This document shows, one piece after another, positions 54,169 to 63,787 of a stretch of 64,000 nt of DNA (position 1 is the first letter of the stretch; each line of letters starts with the position of its first letter). The DNA is taken from contig NZ_JACRWH010000003.1 of the NCBI RefSeq assembly GCF_014306155.1, positions 1 through 64,000 on the forward strand, written 5' to 3'. The notes below the pieces were generated by a model. It was not told the origin of the DNA, did no database searches, and saw nothing but the letters and a program-made list of their open reading frames with translations. The position numbers were made by a program, and so were the translations under genes. The stretch comes from Holdemanella hominis (GTDB taxonomy: Bacteria > Bacillota_I > Bacilli_A > Erysipelotrichales > Erysipelotrichaceae).

Positions 54169-55105
54169 TTAAAATTCACATTTCAAAAAATTCATGACAA
54201 GTTTGACCATCGTTTCCTTTTCTTCTGGTCTAGACTCGCAATCATTAATGTAATTGCAACTAAAGCACTGTCTGAAATAATCTGTTTTCCATCGATAATC
54301 AGATGTTTATTCTTATTTAGAAATTCCAAGAATATGGATGCACCAATACGTTTGCAACCATCCACAAAAGGATGATCTTTGATTAAAAAGTAAAGTAGGT
54401 TTGCAGCTTTTTCTTCAATACTTGGATACAATTCAGTTCCAAAAACATATTGATAGATAGCCGCTAAGATTCCATTAAGCTTTCCATACTCTTTTTCAAC
54501 ACCAAACACATTTGAATAGTTTCCATATTTCATAGAATCAATCAATTCACGACTTCTTCGTAGGTTAACTGATAAACAGAAGCAATGTCATCCGGTTTAG
54601 GAATCGTTCCATGATCATAATCATCTAGAAGAGTTAATGCATTCGAATAGGCATCAACAACATTCAACACTTCTTTTTCTTCAATGTTTAAAGCAGAAGC
54701 AAGCATTCTAGACTGTATTTGGATAGTTTTATCTAAAGCCTCAAGTTTCTTTTCATTAACTGTAAATCCCTTTATCATATAGTCCTTCAATATAGATGTT
54801 GCCCATTTACGAAAGATAATTCCGTTTTGTGATTTTACTCTATACCCAACGGAAATAATTACATCTAAAGAATAAAATGGAACAGATTGCTTAACTCCAA
54901 CAACACGCATTTTTTGCGTGTTGTTCTCTTTTTCAACTTCTCGATCTTTAAATATGTTATTAATATGCTTACGAATTGTTTTTGCATCACGATCAAACAA
55001 CAATGCCATTTGATTCGCAGATAACCACACAGTATCTTTATCTGGAGTTACCGTAACGTCTAATTCTAAATTTCCATTATTAAACTTAATTATTTCATTG
55101 TTCAT
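54169..55105 (-). pseudogene. RhuM/Fic fused virulence-type protein gene with two frameshifts
   Basis: The N-terminal RhuM part (VWLSANQMALLFDRDAKTIR, VGYRVKSQNGIIFRKWA) runs to 54542. After a 1-nt shift the Fic/Doc part continues (RELIDSMKYGN, LIKDHPFVDGCKRIGASIF). A second shift near 54240 moves the end to ESRPEEKETMVKLVMNFLK with a stop at 54169. An intact gene would be about 312 codons. The HPFxDGxKR AMPylation-type loop has Cys where Fic usually has Asn, which I believe is normal for this subfamily. Confidence 0.8.
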
Positions 55106-55213
55106 GTCTACCCCTTCTCCTTATATTTATATGACCTTTATAATAATTAACAAACTCTAATCAAAAGAACTACCTCATTTGCATAATCCTCTATTTATAG
55201 CTATAATACAAAT

Positions 55214-55317
55214 ACAGAAAGACTACTGGATGCAGTGGTCCATCTGAATTATTTTATGTCAAAAGACACTAGTAATTCGTGGCTCAATACGTGAACTAGT
55301 GTCTTTTACATTTTTCT
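55214..55317 (+). ncRNA. Candidate antitoxin RNA, copy 3
   Basis: About 103 nt ending in AAAAGACACTAGT/ACTAGTGTCTTTT. Its GTCCATCTG can pair with the copy-3 Shine-Dalgarno CAGGAGGAC at seven of nine positions. Confidence 0.62.
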
Positions 55318-55397
55318 ATAATTAATAATGCAATTCTTAGTATTTCTACTATGACCATTAAACACATGGCTACATCAATGTATAGATAAATATACAT
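55296..55397 (-). CDS. 33-aa hydrophobic peptide, candidate type I toxin, copy 3
   Basis: MYIYLYIDVAMCLMVIVEIL, then RIALLIIEKCKRH. AGGAGG about 9 nt upstream. Same length and C-terminal tail as the other copies. Confidence 0.75.
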   Translation of the reverse strand: MYIYLYIDVAMCLMVIVEILRIALLIIEKCKRH

Positions 55398-55600
55398 ACA
55401 ACACGTCCTCCTGCAAAATCGGAATCATCGAGAACTCAAGATATCATCCTTTTCATTCAGAGGGTTCACCGTTACTACATCCAGTAGCACTTTTAATTAT
55501 AAAGAGTTCATGTGAAAACAACATTAAATCCAGTAAATTTATTGTTTTTTTTCTCGATTTAAGAAAGATAAAAGAAAAGGTAGAACTAAATTGCTTAATT

Positions 55601-56440
55601 CTACCCTTTCATAATACGTGCTATATGAACAACTAAGAATGTTACTTCTTCATTCGTTAATGGAGTACCATACTTTTGTTCTAAGAAAGCTTTAATTTTT
55701 AATGCGACGGCCATCTCTTTTGGATACGCACTCTTCATTTGGTTATACAACAAATCATTTTGATTATTCAACATACTATTTGTGAAATATCTTTCGACAA
55801 AGAACTTAATGTGTGTGACAAAACGCATATAGTGAGCGCTCTGCCGATCCACATTTCGATTCAGCGAAAAAATCACAATATTGATAATTTCACCAATGAC
55901 TTTGGCATATTTCATCGTATCATGACTCTCTTGTTTACCCATTGTCGCATTCGCAAAATGGAAGGCAATATTGGCCGCCTCTTCTTCAGGAAGTGTAATG
56001 CCAAGCTTTTCCTCAAACATATAGATAGCCATTAAACCAGCCTTGAATTCTTTTGGATAATAATTTTTAATTTCCCAAAACACGCGATTGGTAATGACAA
56101 TCCCATCGCGAACTCTTTGCACCGCAAAATTCAAGTGATCTGCCAAAATCAAGTATAGACTTTTATTGAACTCACACTCCAAAAGCTTTTGTGCCTCCAC
56201 AATGATTTCTTGTGTAATCGTCAAAATATCGATTGGAATATCATCCATCAATTCTTCAAACTGTTTAGACTTTGTGTTTTCCACAGGAACAAATATCTGA
56301 TTTGAAGCACTTTGATCTATGCTTTCACCAACCTTTTTGCCATAACCAATTCCTTTACCAAGCAGGATGAACTCATTGTTCTCATGATCACTCACAAGAA
56401 CGACGCTTGAATTTAAAACTTTCTTAATTACGTAATTCAT
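55601..56440 (-). CDS. licT: BglG/LicT-family transcription antiterminator
   Basis: 279 aa. N-terminal CAT RNA-binding domain (NYVIKKVLNSSVVLV, FILLGKGIGYGKKVG) and two PRDs with His in LADHLNFAVQR, FHFANATM, RFVTHIKFFVERYF and VVHIARI. Binds the RAT sequence at 59881-59909 to let transcription into the PTS gene when beta-glucoside is present. Last gene of its own operon. Confidence 0.95.
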   Translation of the reverse strand: MNYVIKKVLNSSVVLVSDHENNEFILLGKGIGYGKKVGESIDQSASNQIFVPVENTKSKQFEELMDDIPIDILTITQEIIVEAQKLLECEFNKSLYLILADHLNFAVQRVRDGIVITNRVFWEIKNYYPKEFKAGLMAIYMFEEKLGITLPEEEAANIAFHFANATMGKQESHDTMKYAKVIGEIINIVIFSLNRNVDRQSAHYMRFVTHIKFFVERYFTNSMLNNQNDLLYNQMKSAYPKEMAVALKIKAFLEQKYGTPLTNEEVTFLVVHIARIMKG

Positions 56441-56460
56441 TTCCCTGCTCCATTCTACTA

Positions 56461-57927
56461 TTATTCAAAATCTACACTATTATTTTCGATAACCTTCTTA
56501 TACCAATAGAAACTATCTTTTCTATATCTATTATAAGTTCCATTTCCATAATCATCAATATCCACATAGATATATCCATAGCGTTTTGAAATTTGTTTTG
56601 TTGATTCACTAATCAAATCAATACATGCCCATGAAGTATAGCCCATAAGTTCAACACCATCTTCTACAATCGCATCTAACATACATTCAAAATGCTTTTT
56701 CAAATATTCAATACGATACTGATCATGCACCTTTTTATCTTCGGTTAATACATCTCTTGCACCCAAACCGTTCTCAACAATAAATAATGGTTTACGATAA
56801 CGATCATACAATTCAACCAATGAAATTCTCAATCCCAATGGATCAATTTGCCAACCCCATTGGCTTGTTTCCAAATATGGATTCTTAACAGCCAAAATCG
56901 TATTTCCAGGAGTTACATCCAAACCCGTCTTATCTGCAGCTTCACAACTAGACATATAATAAGAGAATGAAATGAAATCTACAGGATATTCCTTCATAAT
57001 ACGATCATCATCGGCTTCTTTGACAATATTAATATTGTTGTTTTTAAAATAAGACAATAAATAAGCTGGATATTCACCAAATACCTGCGTATCACTATAG
57101 GCATACGTAGAACGCATCTTTTGTTGCGCAGCCAATACATCTTCTGGCTTACAAGTATATGGATAATATGTAAGTTTAGTCAACATACAACCCACCTTTG
57201 AATCTGGAACAATTTCATGACAAATCTTTGTTGCCAAAGCACTCGCCACAAATTGATGGTGCATAGCTTGGAAAATCACTTCTTCGAAGTTTTTACCTTC
57301 AAAACGATCTTCAACAAGTCCACCCGTCGTATAAGGATGGCGAATCATACTATCCACTTCATTAAAAGTTAGCCAATACTTCACTTTATTTTTATATCGA
57401 GTACAAATTGTTTCCACGAAACGAGTAAAGAAACCAATCACTTCTCTAGAATACCAACCATCATAGTTTAATACTAAATTTAATGGTGGTTCATAATGAG
57501 ACATTGTCACCAATGGCTCAATACCATACTTTAATAATTCATCAAATACATCATCATAGAATTTCAAACCCTCTTCATTCGGCTCCAAATCATCTCCATT
57601 TGGAAAAATTCTTGACCACGCAATGCTCATACGATATGTCTTGAACCCCATTTCTGCCATTAAGGCAATATCCTCTTTATAATGATGATAAAAATCACTA
57701 CCATGACGCTTCGGATAATTCACTTCATCCTCAGGATGAGCTAAGCCCTCCTCAATATCCTTTGTCGTTATTGAAACATGCTTATTATAATCCTTTACGT
57801 CCGCATCAAAATGAGCTCTTGCAACATCCGAAACGGACCATCCCTTGCCACCAAGGTTCCAACCACCCTCAAATTGATTGGCAGCCGTAGCACCACCCCA
57901 TAAAAATCCTTCAGGAAACTTTTTCAT
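56461..57927 (-). CDS. 6-phospho-beta-glucosidase (GH1)
   Basis: About 488 aa. Catalytic acid/base Glu in LTFNEVDS near 186 and nucleophile in IVENGLG near 390. FPEGFLWGGATAANQFEGG is the GH1 N-terminus. The ATG at 57927 has AGAGGG 8 nt before it; the ATG at 57933 overlaps the PTS stop and is too close. Cleaves the phosphorylated beta-glucoside from the upstream PTS. Confidence 0.94.
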   Translation of the reverse strand: MKKFPEGFLWGGATAANQFEGGWNLGGKGWSVSDVARAHFDADVKDYNKHVSITTKDIEEGLAHPEDEVNYPKRHGSDFYHHYKEDIALMAEMGFKTYRMSIAWSRIFPNGDDLEPNEEGLKFYDDVFDELLKYGIEPLVTMSHYEPPLNLVLNYDGWYSREVIGFFTRFVETICTRYKNKVKYWLTFNEVDSMIRHPYTTGGLVEDRFEGKNFEEVIFQAMHHQFVASALATKICHEIVPDSKVGCMLTKLTYYPYTCKPEDVLAAQQKMRSTYAYSDTQVFGEYPAYLLSYFKNNNINIVKEADDDRIMKEYPVDFISFSYYMSSCEAADKTGLDVTPGNTILAVKNPYLETSQWGWQIDPLGLRISLVELYDRYRKPLFIVENGLGARDVLTEDKKVHDQYRIEYLKKHFECMLDAIVEDGVELMGYTSWACIDLISESTKQISKRYGYIYVDIDDYGNGTYNRYRKDSFYWYKKVIENNSVDFE

Positions 57928-57932
57928 ATACA

Positions 57933-59783
57933 TTACCCTCTTTTTACATCAAACAATACATCACCAGTCTTAACATCTCCATATGACTGATTTAATACTT
58001 TATAACTTGTACTATTACTATTCACAACCATTACAGTAGGATCTAAATTCTTTTCTTTGATTGCATCCAAACCAAATTCAATTAATAAATCCCCCTCTTT
58101 TACTTTATCATTCTGCTTTACAAAAGCCGTAAATCCAACACCTTCCATAGAAACAGTATTTACACCAATATGAATCAAGATCTCAGCGCCATTACTTGTT
58201 CTTAAACCAATCGCATGCTTAGTCTCAAATAACATAACTACTTCGGCATCACAAGGAGCATATAACTTACCATCTTTAGGAACAATGGCAATACCATCAC
58301 CCAAAGTCTTCGATGCGAACATTTCATCACTCACTGTACTTAAATCAACAGCCTCACCATCTAATGGTGATACTAAAATATTCACTTCTTTTTCTTCTTC
58401 TGTTAACGATTCAACAACAGCAACATCTTCTTCAACTTCACTATCACTATCTTTCCATAACACAAATGTGATAATGAAAGATCCTAATAACGCAACCGCA
58501 AAACCAATACATGCATACATGAAGTTACTTCCATTTGCAGGATCCACAAACATGGACATACTTGCCAAACCAGGCCCTACAACAATAAATGCTTTTACGA
58601 CAAACAATCCCATCAACATACCAGAAATGGCTCCAGACAATACAACACCAATCATAGCCTTTTTATTTTGTAAAGTAACACCATACAATGCAGGCTCTGT
58701 AATACCCATTAAGGCAGAGATTCCAGCCGATAATGCCGTCTGTTTTAAATTTTCATCTTTAGATTTCAATGCCACCGCAAAACAAGCACCACTCTCACTA
58801 ATATTGTGAGCTAAACTTGCAGGCATATATAAAGCTTCATATCCCAATTGACCATATGTTGTGATGGCATATGGAAGTAAAGCTTTATGCATTCCAGTCG
58901 CAATCATAAATGGTAAAATAGCTGCAAGTAATCCTAATGCCACAAATCCAAGTTTTCCATAAAGAGCTAAGATTACAGCCGTAAATAATGTACCAATATT
59001 ATATCCCAATGGGCCTAAAATCAATAAAGTCACAGGAATTGTGATAGCCAAAGACATCATTGGAACAAAGAAAATACGAATAGCCTTTGGAGAAATTTTA
59101 TTGAATCCTCTTTCCATCAAGCTTAAGAAAATAACACATAAGATTGCAGGGAATACCTGTGAACTATACGTAACATTCTTTACCGCAAAACCAAACAATG
59201 TCATTCCATCTGTAAGAGCTTGTGTAGTTGCAGGCAACAATAAATATCCAACTGCCGCAACCGCAACCAAACGATTTGACTTTAAAGCATTCGCAGTCGT
59301 TACCGCAACCATAATAGGTAAGAAATAGAATGTTGCATCTGAAATAGCAGCCAATGCCGTATATACAGTTGAATCATTTGCCAACAATCCAAACATCGAA
59401 AGCAATAATAAAACGGACTTTAATACACCAGCACCCGCAATAGCAGGAACTAGTGGTTGAAATACACTAATGATAAATTCTAATAATTTCGCACCACATT
59501 TACGATCATCCTTTTTAGCTTCAATACCTTGATTTCCACTTAAAGGACAAATCTTCAATAATGTATCATACACTTCAACAACGTTGTTTCCAATCACAAT
59601 CTGAAATTGACTTCCATCCACAACGCCCATAACACCCTTGATTTTCTTGATTTTTTCTACATCAACAACACTCTTGTCAACCAAACTAAATCTCAATCTT
59701 GTTGAACAATGTTCCAAAGTCGCAACATTCTTCGAACCACCAATTAAATCTAAAATCTCATTTGCAATTTTTTTGTAATCCAT
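57933..59783 (-). CDS. bglP: Beta-glucoside PTS EIIBCA
   Basis: 616 aa. EIIB with Cys26 in LEHCSTRLRFSLVD; EIIC membrane domain (about 100-440); EIIA with phospho-His in EILIHIGVNTVSMEG near 545. Single polypeptide that imports and phosphorylates beta-glucosides. Preceded by a LicT-responsive terminator. Confidence 0.95.
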   Translation of the reverse strand: MDYKKIANEILDLIGGSKNVATLEHCSTRLRFSLVDKSVVDVEKIKKIKGVMGVVDGSQFQIVIGNNVVEVYDTLLKICPLSGNQGIEAKKDDRKCGAKLLEFIISVFQPLVPAIAGAGVLKSVLLLLSMFGLLANDSTVYTALAAISDATFYFLPIMVAVTTANALKSNRLVAVAAVGYLLLPATTQALTDGMTLFGFAVKNVTYSSQVFPAILCVIFLSLMERGFNKISPKAIRIFFVPMMSLAITIPVTLLILGPLGYNIGTLFTAVILALYGKLGFVALGLLAAILPFMIATGMHKALLPYAITTYGQLGYEALYMPASLAHNISESGACFAVALKSKDENLKQTALSAGISALMGITEPALYGVTLQNKKAMIGVVLSGAISGMLMGLFVVKAFIVVGPGLASMSMFVDPANGSNFMYACIGFAVALLGSFIITFVLWKDSDSEVEEDVAVVESLTEEEKEVNILVSPLDGEAVDLSTVSDEMFASKTLGDGIAIVPKDGKLYAPCDAEVVMLFETKHAIGLRTSNGAEILIHIGVNTVSMEGVGFTAFVKQNDKVKEGDLLIEFGLDAIKEKNLDPTVMVVNSNSTSYKVLNQSYGDVKTGDVLFDVKRG

Positions 59784-59830
59784 AAATTGTTTTCTCCTAT
59801 CATCTATTTAAGAATGGCCATTCAAAGTGC

Positions 59831-59910
59831 AAAAAAGGCAGAATCCCATAAACACCTTGAAAAATTCAAAGCAATTTATTAGATCCTGCCTGCATTACCA
59901 GTTACATGTC
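59831..59910 (-). promoter_or_regulatory. RAT antiterminator and overlapping terminator upstream of the bglP-type gene
   Basis: Minus-strand TGTAACTGGTAATGCAGGC then AGGATC resembles the ribonucleic antiterminator bound by LicT/SacY. It overlaps the 5' arm of a terminator (GGCAGGATC ... GATTCTGCC, six Ts at 59831-59836). Confidence 0.85.
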
Positions 59911-59942
59911 TTTTTATTTGCAGGCATATGTTAACATTCATC

Positions 59943-59957
59943 TGTAAGCGTTGTCAA
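59943..59957 (-). promoter_or_regulatory. CcpA cre site over the -35 of the bglP promoter
   Basis: TGTAAGCGTTGTCA (59943-59956) fits the cre consensus and overlaps the minus-strand TTGACA (59957-59952). Suggests repression by preferred sugars. Confidence 0.75.
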
Positions 59958-59999
59958 TACTTTTTGATAAATTATTACTAGCAATCATTTAATACACAT

Positions 60000-60101
60000 A
60001 CAAGAAAAGCACTAGATACAGTGATCACTCTGAATTATTCTAATGTAAAGACACTAGTAATTCGTTGTGCTTACGTGAACTAGTGTCTTTTACATTTTTC
60101 T
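60000..60101 (+). ncRNA. Candidate antitoxin RNA, copy 4
   Basis: About 100 nt ending in AAAGACACTAGT/ACTAGTGTCTTT. Its promoter looks weak, so expression is uncertain. Confidence 0.45.
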
Positions 60102-60181
60102 ATAATCAATAATGTGATTCTAAGTATTTCTACTATGGCCATTAAATACATGGCAACATCAATATGTAGATATATATACAT
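60080..60181 (-). CDS. 33-aa hydrophobic peptide, candidate type I toxin, copy 4
   Basis: MYIYLHIDVAMYLMAIVEIL, then RITLLIIEKCKRH. AGGAGG about 8 nt before the ATG. A longer frame from 60277 exists but the ribosome site and the other copies support 33 aa. Confidence 0.73.
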   Translation of the reverse strand: MYIYLHIDVAMYLMAIVEILRITLLIIEKCKRH

Positions 60182-60411
60182 AAGCTTTCCTCCTGTAAAA
60201 AAATAGAAGGATCTACTTACCTGGAATTCAAGATTCAAGGCCTCAAAACTCCTTAACAAGAGGCAACCATCAACCACATCCAGTAGCCAGTTTCAATTAT
60301 AAAACTTCAATGTGAAAGCATTATTAATTCCAATAAATTTGTTGCGATTGTTCCTATTTCATCTAAAACGTCTTATTTTCATTGAATTAGATACTCTAAA
60401 ATTCATATAGA

Positions 60412-60442
60412 AAGAGAACGTCGAGTAGGCGTTCTCTTGAAG
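60412..60442 (-). terminator. Hairpin after the duplicated gene end
   Basis: Stem AAGAGAACG/CGTTCTCTT; T-run weak. Lies just downstream of the remnant at 60447-60508. Confidence 0.45.
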
Positions 60443-60446
60443 AAAT

Positions 60447-60508
60447 TCTAAAATAATAATTGCAATCCCATCACAATGACCCACATATAAGCACAAGTCT
60501 TAGGAATC
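60447..60508 (-). pseudogene. Duplicated 3' end of the membrane-protein gene at 62544
   Basis: About 60 bp nearly identical to 62543-62603, encoding the C-terminus (IPKTCAYMWVIVMGLQLLF). It flanks the far side of the AAA-ATPase gene. Confidence 0.8.
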
Positions 60509-60526
60509 TTAAATAAAACTACTATT

Positions 60527-62389
60527 CTAATTTGTTTTAACACAAACACGCTTTCCAGAAAACGCAATCCCAAATCTCAATATCTTTTTGATTCCTTCAC
60601 TCTTCATCTCAGAATCATATTCCATACTATGAATCTGACAAAGAGCTTCATTTGCCAAAAGCGTTAATTCATGATCATCAAGATTCTTTTTCCACTTGAG
60701 TTCCATAATCATTCCAGGATACTTATCATCTCTAGGAATTAAGCCAATGTCAAATCTTCCTTTACCAGACTCTCTATTCGACTTTATTTTGTACTGATTA
60801 TCCATCATCGAAATCAATCCTAAAATCAATCCATGATAGAAAGATTCACTAGCCGTATCATAAAAGCTAATTGCTTTATTCATATATTCAGAAATAGCTT
60901 TTTCTAGTTTTACATAATCATTTAAGAACAAACTTTCCGCAATCTTATCTGCAGTCGTTCTTGAAACTGCACCAATCTGCATCAAATGTGCCAAAACCTC
61001 ACTTTTATAAACGGAAGCTATCTCTTTATTGGGAATCGATACCTGACACAAATAAGATCCATCCGCCTGCAATTCTTTAATCGTTGTTTTCAAATACCCA
61101 GCTACCAATAATAAACTATAGATATTAGCTGGATCATCTGTAAGTGAACGATAAACAACATTTTGATCAATTCTTGCCAAAACTTTATCCCCACGAATCA
61201 AAGAATAAAGCTTTTCTGTTATATCCTCATCCGCCACTTTTAAAACATCTTCGAGAATCTCATTCTTTCCAGTATTCACCCAATATGCCTGTGGAACACA
61301 CCCCTTCGAAATATAATTAATAACAGACCACGGATTATAGATTTCTTCATTCCCAAACAAATATCCATCATACCATTCTTGAAGTTCACTCTCTTTTTCA
61401 GCAACTCCATAATACTCTAACATTTTACTTACTTCTTCATTTGTAAATCCGAAATAACGATCATATGCTTCATCCATCACTGAGTTCACAGTTAAATTAT
61501 TTAATCCACTAAAAATACTTTCTTGAGCAATTCTCAAAATTCCGGTTAAAAAGCCGTAAGAAAGATTTTTATTATCCTTAAAAGCACCGGAAAAGAAATT
61601 TCTCATAAAGCCGATGATTTCATCATAAAAATCCTTAGAATACCCTTCCTGAATTGGAGTATCATATTCATCAATAATAATAATTGGAGCTTGATCATAA
61701 TGCGTCGCAAGCATCTTAGATAACTTTTCAAGTGAAAAAGACAATTCCACTTCATTTTCTGTTGCACTTAATATTTTATTAAAATACGCCTTCTCATAAT
61801 CCGATATTTTTCCACTACTCAACAATTCTTGATGCCTTCCATATTCTTCTTGAAGTAACGATTTAATTTTCTCTACAGTGGCCTGCGAAGAATCAAACTT
61901 TACATCTTTAAAAGTAAGAAAAATCACAGGATATTTACCTTGATGCATTCGATAGTTTTCCCCACACTTCCAAATATTCTTATCTTTAAAATATTTAGAC
62001 GTATCCTCATCCACCTTTTCAAAATACACTCTAAGCATATCCATATTCAATGTTTTTCCAAATCTTCTTGGTCTTGTGAATAATGAAACCAATGGCTTTT
62101 GATCTAAAAACTCCTTAATTAACATTGTTTTATCCACATAATAATAATCCGATTGAGCACGCACATAGTCTGAAATACCAATAGGCAATGCCTTTCTATC
62201 TGTACTCATCCCTTTTTTACAGTATTCACCAGACGAAATTCTTCCATCTACCGGTTTTGTTGCTTCATCTGGAATTTCCCAATTTTTTCCATTCTTAACA
62301 GCACCCGGAATTCTTCCCGATTTACACAAATTCGAAACTGCACGAACACTAATATTCCAAATTAAAGCCATTTCTTTACAAGTTTTCAT
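60527..62389 (-). CDS. AAA-ATPase-like / PD-(D/E)XK nuclease-superfamily protein
   Basis: 620 aa. A short N-terminal DNA-binding segment (NISVRAVSNLCKSGRIPGAV) precedes a degenerate P-loop ATPase (FTRPRRFGKTLNMDM near 104) with Walker B IIIIDEYDTP near 240. The C-terminal nuclease-like domain shows RFDIGLIP and MELKWKK (D...ExK) near 555-575. This AAA-ATPase_like/DUF1703 family is expanded in gut Firmicutes and Bacteroidetes; function is uncertain. It appears inserted between two copies of the same gene end. Confidence 0.88.
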   Translation of the reverse strand: MKTCKEMALIWNISVRAVSNLCKSGRIPGAVKNGKNWEIPDEATKPVDGRISSGEYCKKGMSTDRKALPIGISDYVRAQSDYYYVDKTMLIKEFLDQKPLVSLFTRPRRFGKTLNMDMLRVYFEKVDEDTSKYFKDKNIWKCGENYRMHQGKYPVIFLTFKDVKFDSSQATVEKIKSLLQEEYGRHQELLSSGKISDYEKAYFNKILSATENEVELSFSLEKLSKMLATHYDQAPIIIIDEYDTPIQEGYSKDFYDEIIGFMRNFFSGAFKDNKNLSYGFLTGILRIAQESIFSGLNNLTVNSVMDEAYDRYFGFTNEEVSKMLEYYGVAEKESELQEWYDGYLFGNEEIYNPWSVINYISKGCVPQAYWVNTGKNEILEDVLKVADEDITEKLYSLIRGDKVLARIDQNVVYRSLTDDPANIYSLLLVAGYLKTTIKELQADGSYLCQVSIPNKEIASVYKSEVLAHLMQIGAVSRTTADKIAESLFLNDYVKLEKAISEYMNKAISFYDTASESFYHGLILGLISMMDNQYKIKSNRESGKGRFDIGLIPRDDKYPGMIMELKWKKNLDDHELTLLANEALCQIHSMEYDSEMKSEGIKKILRFGIAFSGKRVCVKTN

Positions 62390-62510
62390 GTGAACACCAC
62401 CAATCCTACTACCAATAGTATACCCATTATTCGGAAATATGTCGAATTTATTCGGTATTTTATTCGGTAGATTATCGACTTATAGTGTTATTCTTCTTTT
62501 TGAAAAAATT

Positions 62511-62531
62511 AAAAAGGTGCAATGAAGCACC
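62511..62531 (-). terminator. Terminator of the MarR/membrane-protein operon
   Basis: GGTGC/GCACC stem with TTTTT on the minus strand. Confidence 0.7.
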
Positions 62532-62543
62532 AAGTTTTGTGAA

Positions 62544-63206
62544 TTAGAATAATAATTGTAATCCCATCACAATGACCCACATATAAGCACAAGTCTTAGG
62601 AATCATCAATAAACCAATCTTTGGTTTTGTCTTAGACCACAATGTAACCGGAATGTAGCAACCAAAAGAAATAATGATGGCTGCAACCATACGGTTCATA
62701 TGTAAATCGTACATATTTCCTGAAATGGCATAAAGAATTATCACACCAACTCCAGTTACCGCAAACACGGCATTACGAATCACAGAAAGCTTCCTATTTC
62801 CTTCTTCGGAAGTCCAATTGTTTTGTGGTAAGAAACATACAACGATACGAATAATAGCTGAAATCCAAATCATAGCCTCAACCCAAAGTGGAGCTTGTAA
62901 TGTTGGGAATGTTAATTTCCAGATAAACAATAAAATAATATAGAATACGGTCATTGTGATTGAAGATACCTGCAATCCAATTCCAAGCTGTCTTTTAATT
63001 TTATCATTTGTACCATACAAAGCCCTTTTAATACGAGGAACCAAGTGGAATGCGTCTCCACCACACAACGTTAATGTTAATACACCATATAATATGAACA
63101 ATGGATTTCCTTTCGAATATACAAAGAATAAGATTCCGGCAATTAAGTCAAAAATCAAATAACAAGCATCAAAAATTACTTCCATTAAATCAGGAATTTT
63201 TTTCAT
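62544..63206 (-). CDS. Six- or seven-helix integral membrane protein, unknown function
   Basis: 220 aa, almost entirely hydrophobic helices (IFDLIAGILFFVYSKG, ITMTVFYIILLFIWK and others) with GGDAFHLVPRI as a polar conserved-looking loop. No family that I recognise with confidence. Starts inside the end of the marR gene (17-nt overlap), so it is the likely regulated partner of MarR. Confidence 0.75.
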   Translation of the reverse strand: MKKIPDLMEVIFDACYLIFDLIAGILFFVYSKGNPLFILYGVLTLTLCGGDAFHLVPRIKRALYGTNDKIKRQLGIGLQVSSITMTVFYIILLFIWKLTFPTLQAPLWVEAMIWISAIIRIVVCFLPQNNWTSEEGNRKLSVIRNAVFAVTGVGVIILYAISGNMYDLHMNRMVAAIIISFGCYIPVTLWSKTKPKIGLLMIPKTCAYMWVIVMGLQLLF

Positions 63207-63627
63207 TTGAAATCATCCTTTCTGCATTGTCATACACCTTTTGAAATACACTCATAAACACTTTGATTTCTTCTTCACTAAGACCTTCAAACATATCTTG
63301 TGCAAACTCCTTTTGCGCCCATATTCCATCTTCAATTACTTCATTGGCCAATTGTAGTAAATGAATAGTTACATGCTTTTTATTGTCTTTGTCGACTCTT
63401 CGCTCAATAAAACCATGATCTTCTAATACTTTAAGTGAAGTCGAAACATGAGACTTTGTAGACTTACGAATACGAACAATGTCCGCAGCCGTATTGTACG
63501 CAGGATTGTTGTAAATAAACATTAATATGTCATACTCCAACTGTCTTAACTGATATTTTTCGCAAACTCCAGAAACCTTCATCTCATAATATCTCGTTAT
63601 CGTTTTATGTTCATCCCAAAAGTGCAT
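63190..63627 (-). CDS. MarR-family transcription regulator
   Basis: 145 aa from the ATG at 63627 (GAGGAG 7 nt upstream; the ATG at 63642 lies in that site). Winged helix with TAADIVRIRKSTKSHVSTSL and the wing HGFIERRVDKDNKKHV. AT-rich imperfect repeats (ATAGAATATT, TTCTAAATAGAAC) just upstream may be its operator. Confidence 0.9.
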   Translation of the reverse strand: MHFWDEHKTITRYYEMKVSGVCEKYQLRQLEYDILMFIYNNPAYNTAADIVRIRKSTKSHVSTSLKVLEDHGFIERRVDKDNKKHVTIHLLQLANEVIEDGIWAQKEFAQDMFEGLSEEEIKVFMSVFQKVYDNAERMISNEKNS

Positions 63628-63749
63628 ATGCGCTCTCCTCATCGTTCTATTTAGAACATTAATATTCTATAGCTCATGAATAGGTTTGTCAATAAAAATC
63701 ATTGACACCATTCTTACGTCAACTTCTCGTAATTTTTATACATCTATAT

Positions 63750-63780
63750 AAAAAAAGCCTTCCAAACAAGTCGAAAGGCT
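63750..63780 (-). terminator. Terminator of the SIS-domain gene
   Basis: AGCCTTTC/GGAAGGCT stem followed by seven Ts on the minus strand. Confidence 0.85.
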
Positions 63781-63787
63781 AATTACA

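Larger units (their letters stand above)
55177..55525. repeat. Type I toxin-antitoxin-like element, copy 3
   Basis: Plus-strand TTGCAT-17-TATAAT (55179-55207), minus-strand TATAAT (55501-55496), shared terminator, both leader ends with CTACTGGATG. Confidence 0.85.
59985..60325. repeat. Type I toxin-antitoxin-like element, copy 4
   Basis: Same plan, but the plus-strand promoter is decayed (TTTAAT at 59988-59993, no TTGCAT). Minus-strand TATAAT (60301-60296) and right leader CTACTGGATG are intact. Similarity to copy 1 continues beyond the element (60351-60393 versus 13886-13931). Confidence 0.8.
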
